This document shows, one piece after another, positions 42,247 through 51,272 of a DNA stretch of 64,000 nt. The DNA comes from Favolaschia claudopus (taxonomy: Eukaryota; Basidiomycota; Agaricomycetes; Agaricales; Mycenaceae). Numbering within the stretch: position 1 is the stretch's first letter; the number at the start of each line of letters is the position of its first letter. Below the pieces are notes generated by a model. That model was not told the origin of the DNA. It worked only from the letters and a program-made list of their open reading frames with translations, and ran no database searches. The translations under genes and the position numbers were made by a program. The stretch is taken from the NCBI GenBank assembly GCA_037176885.1, contig JAWWNJ010000014.1, positions 1,922,001-1,986,000 of the forward strand, written 5' to 3'.

Positions 42247-42309
42247 GGGACCCACGACGTTTGGGCGCAACGTTTCGTCTGTAAAGACTCATCAGGTGGC
42301 AGTGTTCCC
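42247..42309 (-). ncRNA. Type I hammerhead ribozyme motif
   Basis: Self-cleaving RNA candidate on the minus strand. Core 1 is CUGAUGA at 42295-42289. Stem II is GUC/GAC (42288-42286 with 42279-42277) closed by loop UUUACA. Core 2 is GAA at 42276-42274. Stem III is ACGUU (42273-42269) with AACGU (42261-42257) and a 7-nt loop. The cleavage triplet is GUC, with C17 at 42256, so cleavage would fall between 42256 and 42255. Stem I is CCAC (42299-42296 region) with GUGG, continuing past an internal loop into GGGA (42309-42306) with UCCC (42250-42247). All conserved core bases, the 10.1-11.1 G-C pair and the A15.1-U16.1 pair are as required. The internal loop in stem I and the loop of stem II are placed as in natural hammerheads with tertiary contacts. 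The motif starts 9 bp from direct repeat X copy 2. Activity is untested. Confidence 0.85.
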
Positions 42310-42317
42310 ATACGGTA

Positions 42318-42462
42318 CCGTGACGATTGTTTGGCTACATTCTTGATGCAACACAACCCAGTGCCAGTATGGAGTCGCGGAATCCAGCTTCACCCGGACT
42401 CAACGCGTTTTCCTCCAATACTACTTCATCTTCCTCCAGAGCTCTTTATTTCAGCAACGCTA
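42318..42462. repeat. 145-bp direct repeat X, copy 2
   Basis: Perfect copy of 39810-39954, 2.5 kb away, ending at the same CAACGCTA but followed here by the TGTCGC TIR element instead of repeat B. It lies just upstream (minus-strand sense) of the hammerhead motif. Confidence 0.95.
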
Positions 42463-42463
42463 A

Positions 42464-44150
42464 TTGTCGCAAATTTATTTATTTTGTTGTCGGGCCCGAT
42501 CGTGCCCGATCGGTTGTTATCGGGAGCTTTCGGGCCATCGGCCTGACACCTACCCTATAGGGAGGACTCGGGCGCAATCAGGCACGATTGCGCCCGATGG
42601 CCCGACAGCCCTATAACAACCTATCGGGCACGGTCTCAGGAGCCCACAAATAATGAAAATGTAAAAGAATTATTTACTTCATTTGTTACCTGCTGTTGTA
42701 AGTAATGGCACTGTTGTACTGTTTCAATTTTGTAATTGTAATGGATGTAATGTAATGGACTTGCGTTAATACTGTTCAATGCTCAATTTCAAATCCAATT
42801 TTAAAGGGCGAGTAAATTGTTAGTAGCTGGAGTCGAACCGACGTGGAGAATCAGTTTTGAGGGGCCTTACCACTGCCCCACGCGCGCATTAAAGAGTTGT
42901 GGAACGAACTCCAACATATTGGTTGGCTCCACAGCCAAGCATAGCCAAACAAATGACACTCGTCTTACGGTCGTCATGACCTCCTCGTCTCTCCAACGTC
43001 TCCCTCACTTCCCTGGCACCCCCGCGTACGTTCGCACGTTGCTCCTCTTCATGCGACTCTGAGCCGGAAAATCCGGGTCCTTTTCCAATGAACTCGCCTG
43101 TCGCATCACCTCCAAAAAATTCGTGTCCGCGCAATGTCTGCGCGCCTCTAACCGCGTTGATCCCAACTCAGACCAAGGGGACCGTTACCAGGCGAAGTGC
43201 AGTCTCGGATGACTATAAGGAGGGCAAGGAAGAGGTTTTACTGGGCTCCTGGACTACATTTAGGTGCGTCGATACACTGCTCTTCCTATTTTTTGCTTGC
43301 TGATCCATTACACTTGCGCGCGCACGCCGTCCAATGTGCTGCCCACCCTGCAACCCACCCTAACAGAAACTGCGCCAGCATATGCATGATGCATGAGTTG
43401 GGAGTGATCTCCCCGTTGATTGCCTCGATGAGATTGAGCACCAAATGCATCGCAGCTACTTTGGAGAGGGAGGAAATGACCAAGGAGGTAGACGGAAATT
43501 ACCACCAGTTTTTTGGCAACTGCCTTCGCCAAATCAAACCAGTGGAACCATCGTCGGCGCCGGCCCCTCGAAGCAACAAGGCACCGAAGAAATGAGTGTA
43601 GCAGTATCTTTGAAATATATTTGTTTTTCCTTCCTCGTCCTCCCAAATTTTGCCGAGTTCCTGCCCGTACCATCTCGATGTTATTGCAAGCTGGCGAAGA
43701 TCAGTAGCGCTGAAGATTTTGCGACGGCAAAAATTTGCAAGGTATTTATAACATTGACTGGTTACTGCGGCAAAGTGTTGTCTTCACGCTCGTTTACATT
43801 CTGATCCTCATTCTCGTCCCCACCACTGCCCTCGCCATTCACTGCAACTACTCGAATGAATATAAAGCACCGCAGGCAACGTCCGGTTTTTGGACAGAAG
43901 GAGTCGGCTTTTTGGAAACAGTGAAACACTGCAGTCAAAGCTAAGTTGCAGGTAGGGCATCCAAATGTCGATTACAAGTTCACCAAATTACTTATGTTCG
44001 CGAAACACCCCATCGTACCCTATAGTGTCCTGATAGCATCCCGATCGGGCACTGTCGGGCGGTTATCGGGCAATATAGGACGCCTATCGTATGCTTATTG
44101 CGCCCGATCGGGCTGTCGGGCCCGATAACAAAATAAATAAATTTGCGACA
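42464..44150. mobile_element. TIR element E (~1.69 kb) with TGTCGC ends
   Basis: The left end TTGTCGCAAATTTATTTATT and the right end (reverse complement TGTCGCAAATTTATTTATTT) continue into GTTRTCGGGCCCGA, about 34 bp of inverted homology. TAA occurs on both sides (42461-42463, 44151-44153), as in PIF/Harbinger-type targets, though the termini are offset by one base and the flanks belong to different sequences. Subterminal regions are full of CGGGCCCGATCG-like words. No transposase is recognised, so it is probably non-autonomous; a plus-strand frame around 43380-43593 looks protein-like (ELGVISPLIASMRLSTKCI) but unidentified. Confidence 0.7.
42828..42893 (-). tRNA. tRNA-like sequence with Pol III A and B boxes (pseudogene or SINE head)
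   Basis: On the minus strand TGGGGCAGTGGTAAGG fits an A box and GGTTCGACTCC is an exact B box, about 30 bp apart. A 7-bp acceptor stem cannot be formed and the T stem has a mismatch, so a working tRNA is unlikely. It may be a tRNA pseudogene or the promoter of a SINE captured inside element E. Confidence 0.35.
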
Positions 44151-44157
44151 TAACTAT

Positions 44158-45113
44158 CCTGGAGACCGGAGCAGAAGGCGGCCTTCCAGGCGCTGAAGTA
44201 CCGTATTGCGGATGACGTGGTGCTGGCGTTGCCAACAGACGATGGGACATTCCGTCTAGAGGCAGACGCGTCAGACGGAGCGACGGGTGCCGTCCTCAGT
44301 CAGGAGCAGGAGGGTGTGTGGAGACCTGTGACGTTTCAGTCGCATGGACTAAACGAGACCGAGCCGAATTACGAGATCTATGAAAAGACATGCTCGCAAT
44401 AATGCTCGCGTTGGAAGAGTACATACCGACAGCTCTTAATGGGCGCTCGGGAAACATTTGAGATTCTGACGGATCGCCAGAACCTCCAATACTTCCGTAA
44501 GCCACAGAAGCTGAACAGACGGCAGGCGCGATGAATAGTGGAGCTATCCGAGTACGACTTCACGCTCCGGCACCGACCCGGAGCCCTGAACCGTCAGGCC
44601 GACCTGTTGTCCCGCAGGGCGGACCATGACCAAGGGAAGGGTGACAATGAAAACGTCACACTTCTCAAACCCGAGTACTTTCGCGTCCAGGAGATTGTGG
44701 TGGAAGGCGTGGAGAAGGAGATCCTTGATCGAATCAAGGAAGTAAGAAGAATCGACAAGAGCGTGAAGGAGGCGCTTGAGAAGAAGCTCCCAGGCTGGGA
44801 GAAGGTGGAGGACGTGATATATCATAACGGTCTCATTTATGTTCCGCGGGATGATGACCTCCTGAATAAGATTATTGGTTTGCACCATGACTCGGCGATG
44901 CTCGGACATCCCGGAGAGAACCGGACCAGGGAGATCGTTGAACGAAATTATTGCTGGCCGAGGACGGGCGATTGGATCGCAAAATACATTAAGGAGTGCG
45001 AAGCTTGCGCCAGGTCGCGAGTCAACCGATACAAACAGGGCAAGTTACACCCGCACAGGATTGCGGAAGGACCCTGGCAGATGGAGAAGACTCGCAGCTG
45101 CACGGCGATGTAG
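44158..45113 (+). pseudogene. Ty3/gypsy RNase H and integrase zinc domain remnant
   Basis: The frame from 44160 reads WRPEQKAAFQALKYRIADD, then RLEADASDGATGAVLSQEQ of RNase H. A frameshift near 44395 and a TGA at 44532-44534 (QAR*IVELSEYDF, normally Trp) interrupt it. It continues with LRHRPGALNRQADLLSRRAD and the integrase zinc domain (HDSAMLGHPGENRTREIVE..CEACARSRVNRYKQGKL). It stops before the integrase core at about 45113. The RT part is absent, cut off by element E on the left. This is a third gypsy family in the window (longer linker, LLSRR). Confidence 0.85.
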
Positions 45114-45468
45114 TCTGCCGAGATATATCGGTTCCTGGTAAAATCTGCGTCGTGCACACAGTCGCAGTGCACTCAATGATGCCAGCGCATTTGAAGCGAG
45201 ATAGTTTCCCTTTATCTGGGGTGATAGCGTCTGGATTGCCGCGTTTCCCCTGAAGCCGGTCTCCCTCCCAGTAGATGGCAAGCTGGGAGGTGTCCACTAC
45301 CTGCTGAGGAGTGAAATGGCACTTCAAACGACCGTCCGGAAAGCCATCCCAAGTGTCTAGAGGGAAGTCGCCTATGGTTCCGGTTTGAATGTCCGGATCG
45401 GGGAGTGCTGATGGCGTGGGGTTCGAGCTAGGTAGAGCCAAATCGTGCGATGGAGATGAAATACTCAT
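45114..45468 (-). pseudogene. Cys-containing fragment, possibly a WRKY-GCM1-type zinc finger
   Basis: From ATG 45468 the frame gives a Ser/Pro-rich start and then FPDGRLKCHFTPQQVVDTSQ, LAIYWEGDRLQGKRG and RFKCAGIIECTATVC. Spacing of Cys residues and the CxxxIxC motif resemble GCM/FLYWCH-like fingers found near fungal DNA transposons, from memory. It ends where the gypsy remnant begins. Assignment is tentative. Confidence 0.35.
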
Positions 45469-46325
45469 GAGAGCAGTCGCTTGCCTCCCTTCCTCGCGTA
45501 CCCAGCCTTGGAGCTGTCCAAATCCAGGAAATTTGTCAAATAAGGAAAAACCCAAACCCGTCTCGCAAGACGAACTTACCGTCAGTGCTATAATATGGGA
45601 AAAGTCGCCTTCTACGACGACGTTGAAGGGGCGGTATACCCATGCTAGCCAGGAGATGTACAGCGGCGATTGCGAGCTCAAATCGCAAGCAATTTATATG
45701 GAACAAAATGTGTTTTAGGTCGTATTTAAGTACGACTACTTTAGAGCTGTGGAGGCCAACTGTCGGTACGGTTTGGCGTTGAAAAGTGTGTTGTAAAAAA
45801 ATGCACAAAAAAAATCAGTCCGTACAAACTACCATATATGGGAACCAAGTCAGCAGCCCAAAAAATTTGTTTTGCCTCACATTTGGTGTCCTAGCTTTTT
45901 TTTGGGTCAAAAGACCCACCCAATCACCCAGAACTGCGTGTTGCAGTTTTACTGGCGGCCACTGTAAAACATTAATTTTTTTTTAGTCGGCCTGACGACC
46001 GGGATAATTCTATTTGGCACCCCGGCTTCTTTGGCAACCCCTTCAAAACTTACGGGTTGCTATGTAAATAAGAAAAGAGCAGATACGACGTGCCGAGATG
46101 CCGGAATTTGTTCAATTGATCCCAACAGTATTCCAGCTTCAACTTTTCTTGGAGAAAGGTGAATATTTGCGAGAGCAAAAAAATAAACGTCAGTCGGTAT
46201 TGAGTCTGCCGGCTTCAAGAGCAATTGAAGCCCTGAGCAGGTGAGCACCTATATAAATGCCGATTCATCAGCCAAATGCCGGCCGATCCGAGTCAGCTCT
46301 ACCTGCACCGTGGATCAAAGACCTA
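45469..46325. other. Non-coding stretch
   Basis: No supported gene or clear repeat pair. A/T-rich runs around 45800-45990. Confidence 0.4.
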
Positions 46326-46333
46326 CCGCGAAG

Positions 46334-48388
46334 TAGTGCTGCCGGGAGCTGAGTTGGAGCTGAGCTCGAGGTGATTGCCCATCAGCTCGCTCGAGCTCGG
46401 AGTTGGGCCGAGGCAGCTCGGAGCTGACATCCATAAATGGAAGTTTCCGTCCCACGGTTCCCCGTCTCCTCGTTTTGAGCTGCATTGCACTGTTTTGACC
46501 TCGTATGCACCTCTAAAATGTGCTACAATTCTCCAATAAGTACAATAAACATATGCACAATAAAAGACTATACAGTTTATGAGTAAATTATGGAACAATA
46601 CAAAGCACAATGATTATATAAGTGAATACAACGCAAAAATCAAACGGGCGAAGCCCAGGAAGATTCTATAAGATCCTCAAGCTCTTGAGTACGCCCTGCC
46701 GCAATCAACCTTTCTGCTACATCAGGGTCAATATCAACAACAGACAGATCTTCCTCAGTTACGACGAAGTCCTCGCAAAATTTGATGCGATCCTGTCGAT
46801 AAATAAATTTGAGAATCTGGAGCATTTCCATCATCTCGGGGGAGAGACTGTTGCGTAGGGAGGCATCTGTGTCCTTGCTGGAAGAGAAAACACGCTCGCA
46901 TGGTACCGCAGAAGCCTGAACAGGCAATACATCAAGCGCCACGCGAAATAGGTAACGGAACCGATATTGACGAGCCTGCAACATTTTTCAGACCAACATT
47001 GTATAAGAACATACTTAAACTCACCTCCCAGTAGCGGAGCAAGTCAAGGTCCTCATACTCTGGGTCCGAGCCTCCCAGCAAACCCTCCTTCTCATAGTCA
47101 TTCAGCTCCGCATCGACAATATGTTCATCTTCGGCAGCAGCACGGCGCTCTGCCTCTACTTGCTCTTCCTCCGAAAGCGGCTGCGGACTTCGAGTACTCG
47201 GTGGGGATTCGATGTCGGAAGCAGACAGCTCTTTTACAAGAGCACCAAGCTTCGCAAATGGGCACGAGCGGCACCTTTTTATCCGGTCGATCTTCCTTCA
47301 TTTCCGTTGGTTCTGGTGCGACGGTTGGCGCAGAAGCGCCGTGAACGCCTCGAACAAAATACCAAACATCTGTTGCATCGTCTCCGGATGCCGAAGATTG
47401 ATTGACCAAAGAGCCGAAGTTGGGGTGAGGGATTGAAGGATGGGAAACTGATTCAGAGGCAGCTGCTGCCGCTGCAACATTTGGGTCAGACGGACCGACC
47501 CCGAACACAGCCGGTTCGGAGGTGGAGTTGGGGTCGATGCGGCGACGGGTGCGCGATGTAGCTGCCGAGTTAGCGTTGGGATTCGCTTTACGTTTCTTCT
47601 TGCGCTGTGGCGGAGCGAGGCCGGCATTAATCGTGTTAGTCGCGTCGACAAATGGTGCATGGGTTGCCGCAGAGGAAGGGGGAGGAATCACGGTGTTAAA
47701 TGAGGCGGGGTATGTATTTTGAAAGCCGTAAGTCTGGCCGAAAGTGACGGGAGGTGGTGGAGGATACGGCGATCCGGGGATGAAAGCTTGAGGCGGGAGA
47801 GGCATGGCATGAGCCTGAGAGCCAGGCCAGGAGCCAAAGACGTTGGGCGTGGGGTAGGAATTCGTTGTGAAATTGTTTTGACGCGGGGGTTGGATGTAGC
47901 AAGTGCATGCCTGCGGGTTGCCGCATTGGCAGGACGGCGAGGCCATGGGAGTTCACAAGAGGGAGGGTTGGAATGGAGTATAATTGGGGCAATATATATA
48001 ACATTTCGGAGGTATCTATTGCGCGTACCTTGGACCCTGAGTGCGCCAACGCACTATCCCGACGCGCCACCTTTGCGTCATATTTCCAGCTCTGTGTGGG
48101 GCGTTTCGCATTCTCCGTAGCAGCCAGGCGGTGACGTCGACGCCAAGCGAGGTTGAGGTGAATCATAGGAGGATTGGTTCGCGGCAGGAACGCGCTAACC
48201 GGTGAGCGGGAGGACGAGGATTGTGCTTGACGCGCCAGTCACTCAGTGACGCTGTCAAAAGTGTCACAGTGCCTGTTTTGGGGGCCGAGGCGAGGCGAGC
48301 TGGCATCACCTCGAGGTGCCGTTTATGGTAACGGGCCGAGTTGGAGCTGAACTCAGCTCGGAGCTAACTCCAGCTTCCGGCAGCACTA
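46334..48388 (-). mobile_element. hAT element, 2,055 bp, internally deleted
   Basis: Both ends read TAGTGCTGCCGG in inverted orientation and the element is flanked by an exact 8-bp duplication CCGCGAAG (46326-46333 and 48389-48396), the hallmark of hAT insertion. Subterminal regions are dense in GAGCTGAG/GAGCTCG words, likely transposase-binding repeats. It carries a transposase gene lacking the catalytic centre. The perfect target duplication indicates a recent move, mobilised in trans. Confidence 0.95.
46640..47946 (-). pseudogene. hAT transposase: N- and C-termini, catalytic core deleted
   Basis: From ATG 47946 a Pro/Asn-rich start leads to a basic stretch (RKKKRKANPNANSAATSRTR) and DDATDVWYFVRGVHG, the beginning of a BED-finger region in basidiomycete hATs. 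Near 47215 the frame changes and the sequence jumps to an acidic ESPPSTRSPQPLSEEEQ, then YEDLDLLRYWE. A 49-nt intron (47024-46976) joins this in phase 0 to ARQYRFRYLFRVALDVLPVQ, ASAVPCERVFSSSKDTDA and LSPEMMEMLQILKFIYRQ, the hAT C-terminal dimerisation domain. The several hundred residues with the DDE core are gone. The deletion left splice sites and both termini intact. Confidence 0.88.
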
Positions 48389-48396
48389 CCGCGAAG

Positions 48397-49370
48397 TACA
48401 ACGGTCCTGCATAAATCACGGCAATGCTCTTACGTAAATGCTGTATTATACACTGTTACTAAGTTAGGCCCTGATCGGGTACACATCAATGATCCCAAAC
48501 CAATCCAAAACCCATCCCAAAATTTTTCGGTCGAGCTGTTCCTACACCACATTCGTCCCTAAATTATCTTACGTAGAATGAGTTCCAAGATCCGGAAATT
48601 TCTGGAGAAGGGAAAACATTGACCCACCGTGGGAATCTCGACCGTTTTTTGCCATCACCCTCGGAATGGAGAAGTTCCCTTTTTTGCGGGCGCATCAGCA
48701 CGTGACCGGTCACCATCACGTCTTCGCGGTGACCACCGCGCCGTTAGTACATCCTAGTATATGCACACACGGTGGTGCTGGGAACCTATGAACGACCGGA
48801 AATGGCGGCTGCAGTCCCAATTCTGGGGGATGGAACTTTTATATCTCCCTCAATTTTGCCACTAATAAAAATCCCTCTTGCCAAAAGTTTCTATGAATGA
48901 AATGGAGCATTTTGACAAGAGAGATAAGAAATCTGGGTTTTGTCACCGCATAGTACCTGTTGTCAGTGATTGGTGGTGACTTAGTGGAGGGCACCATAGT
49001 AGCACTGAGTTCTTAAATCAAATTTCCGTTGTCCCTTCTCCATGGATTCCATGTATGCAGCTGATAAGTACGGAGCTGACAACCAAGGGAGAGCCTGTGG
49101 ACAATCAAGCTGGATCAACCTCCTTAATGCGAATTTATCTGGCCAAGAACCAAAGAATGGATTAGGATTGTAGTTGACTAAGTAGTTGGAGCTGGGATAA
49201 ACGCGGAGAATACGACGAGGAAGGTTGGAGGAAGGTCAAGATTGGAACCGGAATTGCCGCTACCCAGAGGCCCTGCCTGCGTGGGGCCGTACGGCAACGA
49301 CCTACCCCAATTCAAAAATCGTTGCAAATCGGAGGCAGGCTAGCAATGAGCCTGCGAGGCTAATGCCAAG
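48397..49370. other. Non-coding stretch
   Basis: No gene is supported. GTGACCGGTCACC near 48702 and a GGTGACC word shortly after form a small inverted motif only. Confidence 0.4.
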
Positions 49371-49721
49371 CTAGTACACCCGGTGGTGAACACCAGCTGT
49401 AGGCGGCGGCATCGCCTTGGATGGTGCATGAATTTGGTTGCTGCTCCTCGAAGGATACGCGGGACCATAAGGCAGAGTTTGATAATGCGGTCTAGAATTG
49501 CTAAGGCCCGCCCCCACATCTCCGCTCGAGGTCGCCAAATCGCGTCTGGTACAGCCGTTTTGGAAACAATATACGGGTTTTGATCGAGTGGTGCTCATTC
49601 GTTTGTGCTTACCTTTGTTTTGCTTCCCGTCGCCAGCTCCACTTCGGCCGAATCTGAGTTTGCTTCCGCCACCTAGAGAACACCAGGAAAAAAACAGGGG
49701 GTTAACAGAACTGAGGATCAA
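49371..49721 (-). CDS. Possible exon of an unknown protein
   Basis: The minus-strand frame contains RSKPVYCFQNGC and a Ser/Pro-rich tail ending HHRVY. The part encoding STTRSKPVYCFQNGC also occurs, with a stop codon, on the plus strand at 49869-49929, because the two regions are inverted copies. No family is recognised. Confidence 0.3.
   Translation of the reverse strand: MILSSVNPLFFSWCSLGGGSKLRFGRSGAGDGKQNKGKHKRMSTTRSKPVYCFQNGCTRRDLATSSGDVGAGLSNSRPHYQTLPYGPAYPSRSSNQIHAPSKAMPPPTAGVHHRVY
49552..49612 (+). repeat. 61-bp inverted repeat arm, left
   Basis: CAGCCGTTTTGGAAACAATA through GTGCTTAC is mirrored at 49869-49929 with a few mismatches; the spacer is about 256 bp. Confidence 0.8.
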
Positions 49722-49868
49722 GACTCAGCTGCTACTTGCCCAGAGTTCGACAGGGCCGTGACTTGCGAGCAAGGGCCAAAACAAGAGACCAGCGGCACTT
49801 GATGTGGTACGGCAACACCCCACAAAGTGGTGCTCCCGGCTTTGCCGATGACAGAATCGTCAACAAAC

Positions 49869-49929
49869 GTAAGCACAAATGAACGAGCACCACTCAATCA
49901 AAACCCGTATATTGTTTCCAAAACGGCTG
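49869..49929 (-). repeat. 61-bp inverted repeat arm, right
   Basis: Mate of 49552-49612. It ends about 20 bp before the stop codon of the integrase-like fragment. Confidence 0.8.
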
Positions 49930-49948
49930 TAACGCGACACGAAGACGC

Positions 49949-50461
49949 TTAGACCCCCGTCGCCCCGACTTGAGGATTTCGAATGAAGGATAGCCGTCTT
50001 CGTCCCATTCCTCTGGCAGTAATCCATATCCCGGCGTCTTCATTTATGCGATCGAGGAAAAGAAAATGTATGAGCCACAGACGGTGAGGATTTCGGCGGT
50101 CCAAGCCATGTAGAGCCTCAAGCCGGTGAGAGAATGCTCGCCATCGCCGAGCAAATTGAGACCCTACTTCAACCCATAGCCTCTCAATACGAGTATTGTT
50201 TGTAGACCTTTAAAAAATCCATCTTGTTAGCGCAGCTTCCACCCTGGCAAATATTTAATAGACGTACGATCCCCAGATGAACGAACCACGGCCAAGGCCA
50301 CGCTTCAAAATCATATACACGGATACTTTCTTGTTCTCCGCGCCGTGATCGCCACGAACGCGCGATGGCAGACCATATTCACCGACTGCTGCAAGGAAAA
50401 CCTCAAGCACTGTTGTTGATTTTTTTTGCCGAAGTTGTAGCAAAGCACCTGTTACATCCAT
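49949..50461 (-). pseudogene. Integrase-type DDE core fragment (spliced)
   Basis: Exon 1 (from about 50461 to 50268) encodes [32 protein letters not shown] and [10 protein letters not shown] 60-nt intron (50267-50208, GTACGT..AAAG) joins it to exon 2, STNNTRIERLWVEVGSQFAR, RWRAFSHRLEALHGLDRRNP, HRLWLIHFLFLDRINED, ending at TAA 49949-49951. The RGDHGAEN Asp and the RIERLW Glu match the second and third catalytic positions of the integrase-core family common in basidiomycetes. The part with the first Asp is missing upstream, so it is a fragment. Splicing suggests a DNA-transposon or domesticated origin rather than a retroelement. Confidence 0.65.
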
Positions 50462-50873
50462 AAATGCTCTGTATTGTCCTATATGCTTCAGTGAGTATTA
50501 CCAATACAACTGATTGAACTATTTATGATTTGTATACTTAGCTTCAAAGTCAATTCCAACATTCAATTTGCGTGTCTACGACTACAGTGGGCAGTACTTA
50601 TTGTTCTTAGGATTGAATAAAACAGTAGAAGGTACAAAGATTTGCTACAGATTTGCTTAAAATTCAAGAAATGGGACTGCAAAAAAAAAATTCCCGGCCC
50701 TCCAGAGCCTAGCAAAAGCAAATTATTTTTTACAGACCCTCGCGATTTGGCGGGTGGCTGTGCAAACGTAATGCTTATATAAGGGTGCGGGATTGGAGCG
50801 ACGTCTACCTTATCAAGTCGGCACTCCCTTTTCGTTCTGCAAACTGAACCCATTCTCGTATTGTTGATATCCC

Positions 50874-51272
50874 CTACCGGTTGTTCCTGCGGTAAGCGCG
50901 GTTTTGTAAACGTCTTGCAGCATCCTTTCGGCGGCTGATGCTCGACCTCCCCCTTGGCGCACTGTAGATGTTAGCAATCGTTGTTGTTGGGTGGGGTGCT
51001 TGTTGCACATCAAGCACTTGAATGTCCAGGTCCTGCGCTATATCGGATCGCAGCGTGACTGAAAAGTCCTCCCGCGTTTTCACGTACGCCATAACGCGAG
51101 GTCGTTGACCCGGAGCAGCTGGGCCTTGGACATTGGTCCCAACGTCACCCCACCATGGCTCGCTCGTCAAAATTATGTCGAACATATCAATGTAGTTATT
51201 CAATATTATGTGGCTGACCTCGTTCTTCCTGTTCGTGTTTAGCTGTATCACTCGGATGGGTTTGGTCTTCAT
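50874..51272 (-). pseudogene. LINE ORF2 N-terminus (APE endonuclease), truncated
   Basis: From ATG 51272: IRVIQLNTNRKNEVSHIIL, DMFDIILTSEPWWGDV, VANIYSAPRGR-like ANIYSAPRGRSSISRR. LNTNR and the Glu in SEPWW are the first two endonuclease motifs. The frame ends at 50874, and the rest of the endonuclease and RT are absent. Its start overlaps the ORF1 stop as ATGA. Confidence 0.8.

Noticed and set aside
42461..44153. Firm assignment of element E to PIF/Harbinger from TAA on both sides
   Set aside because: The inverted ends are offset by one base relative to the TAA and the two flanks belong to unrelated sequences, so the target duplication cannot be verified.
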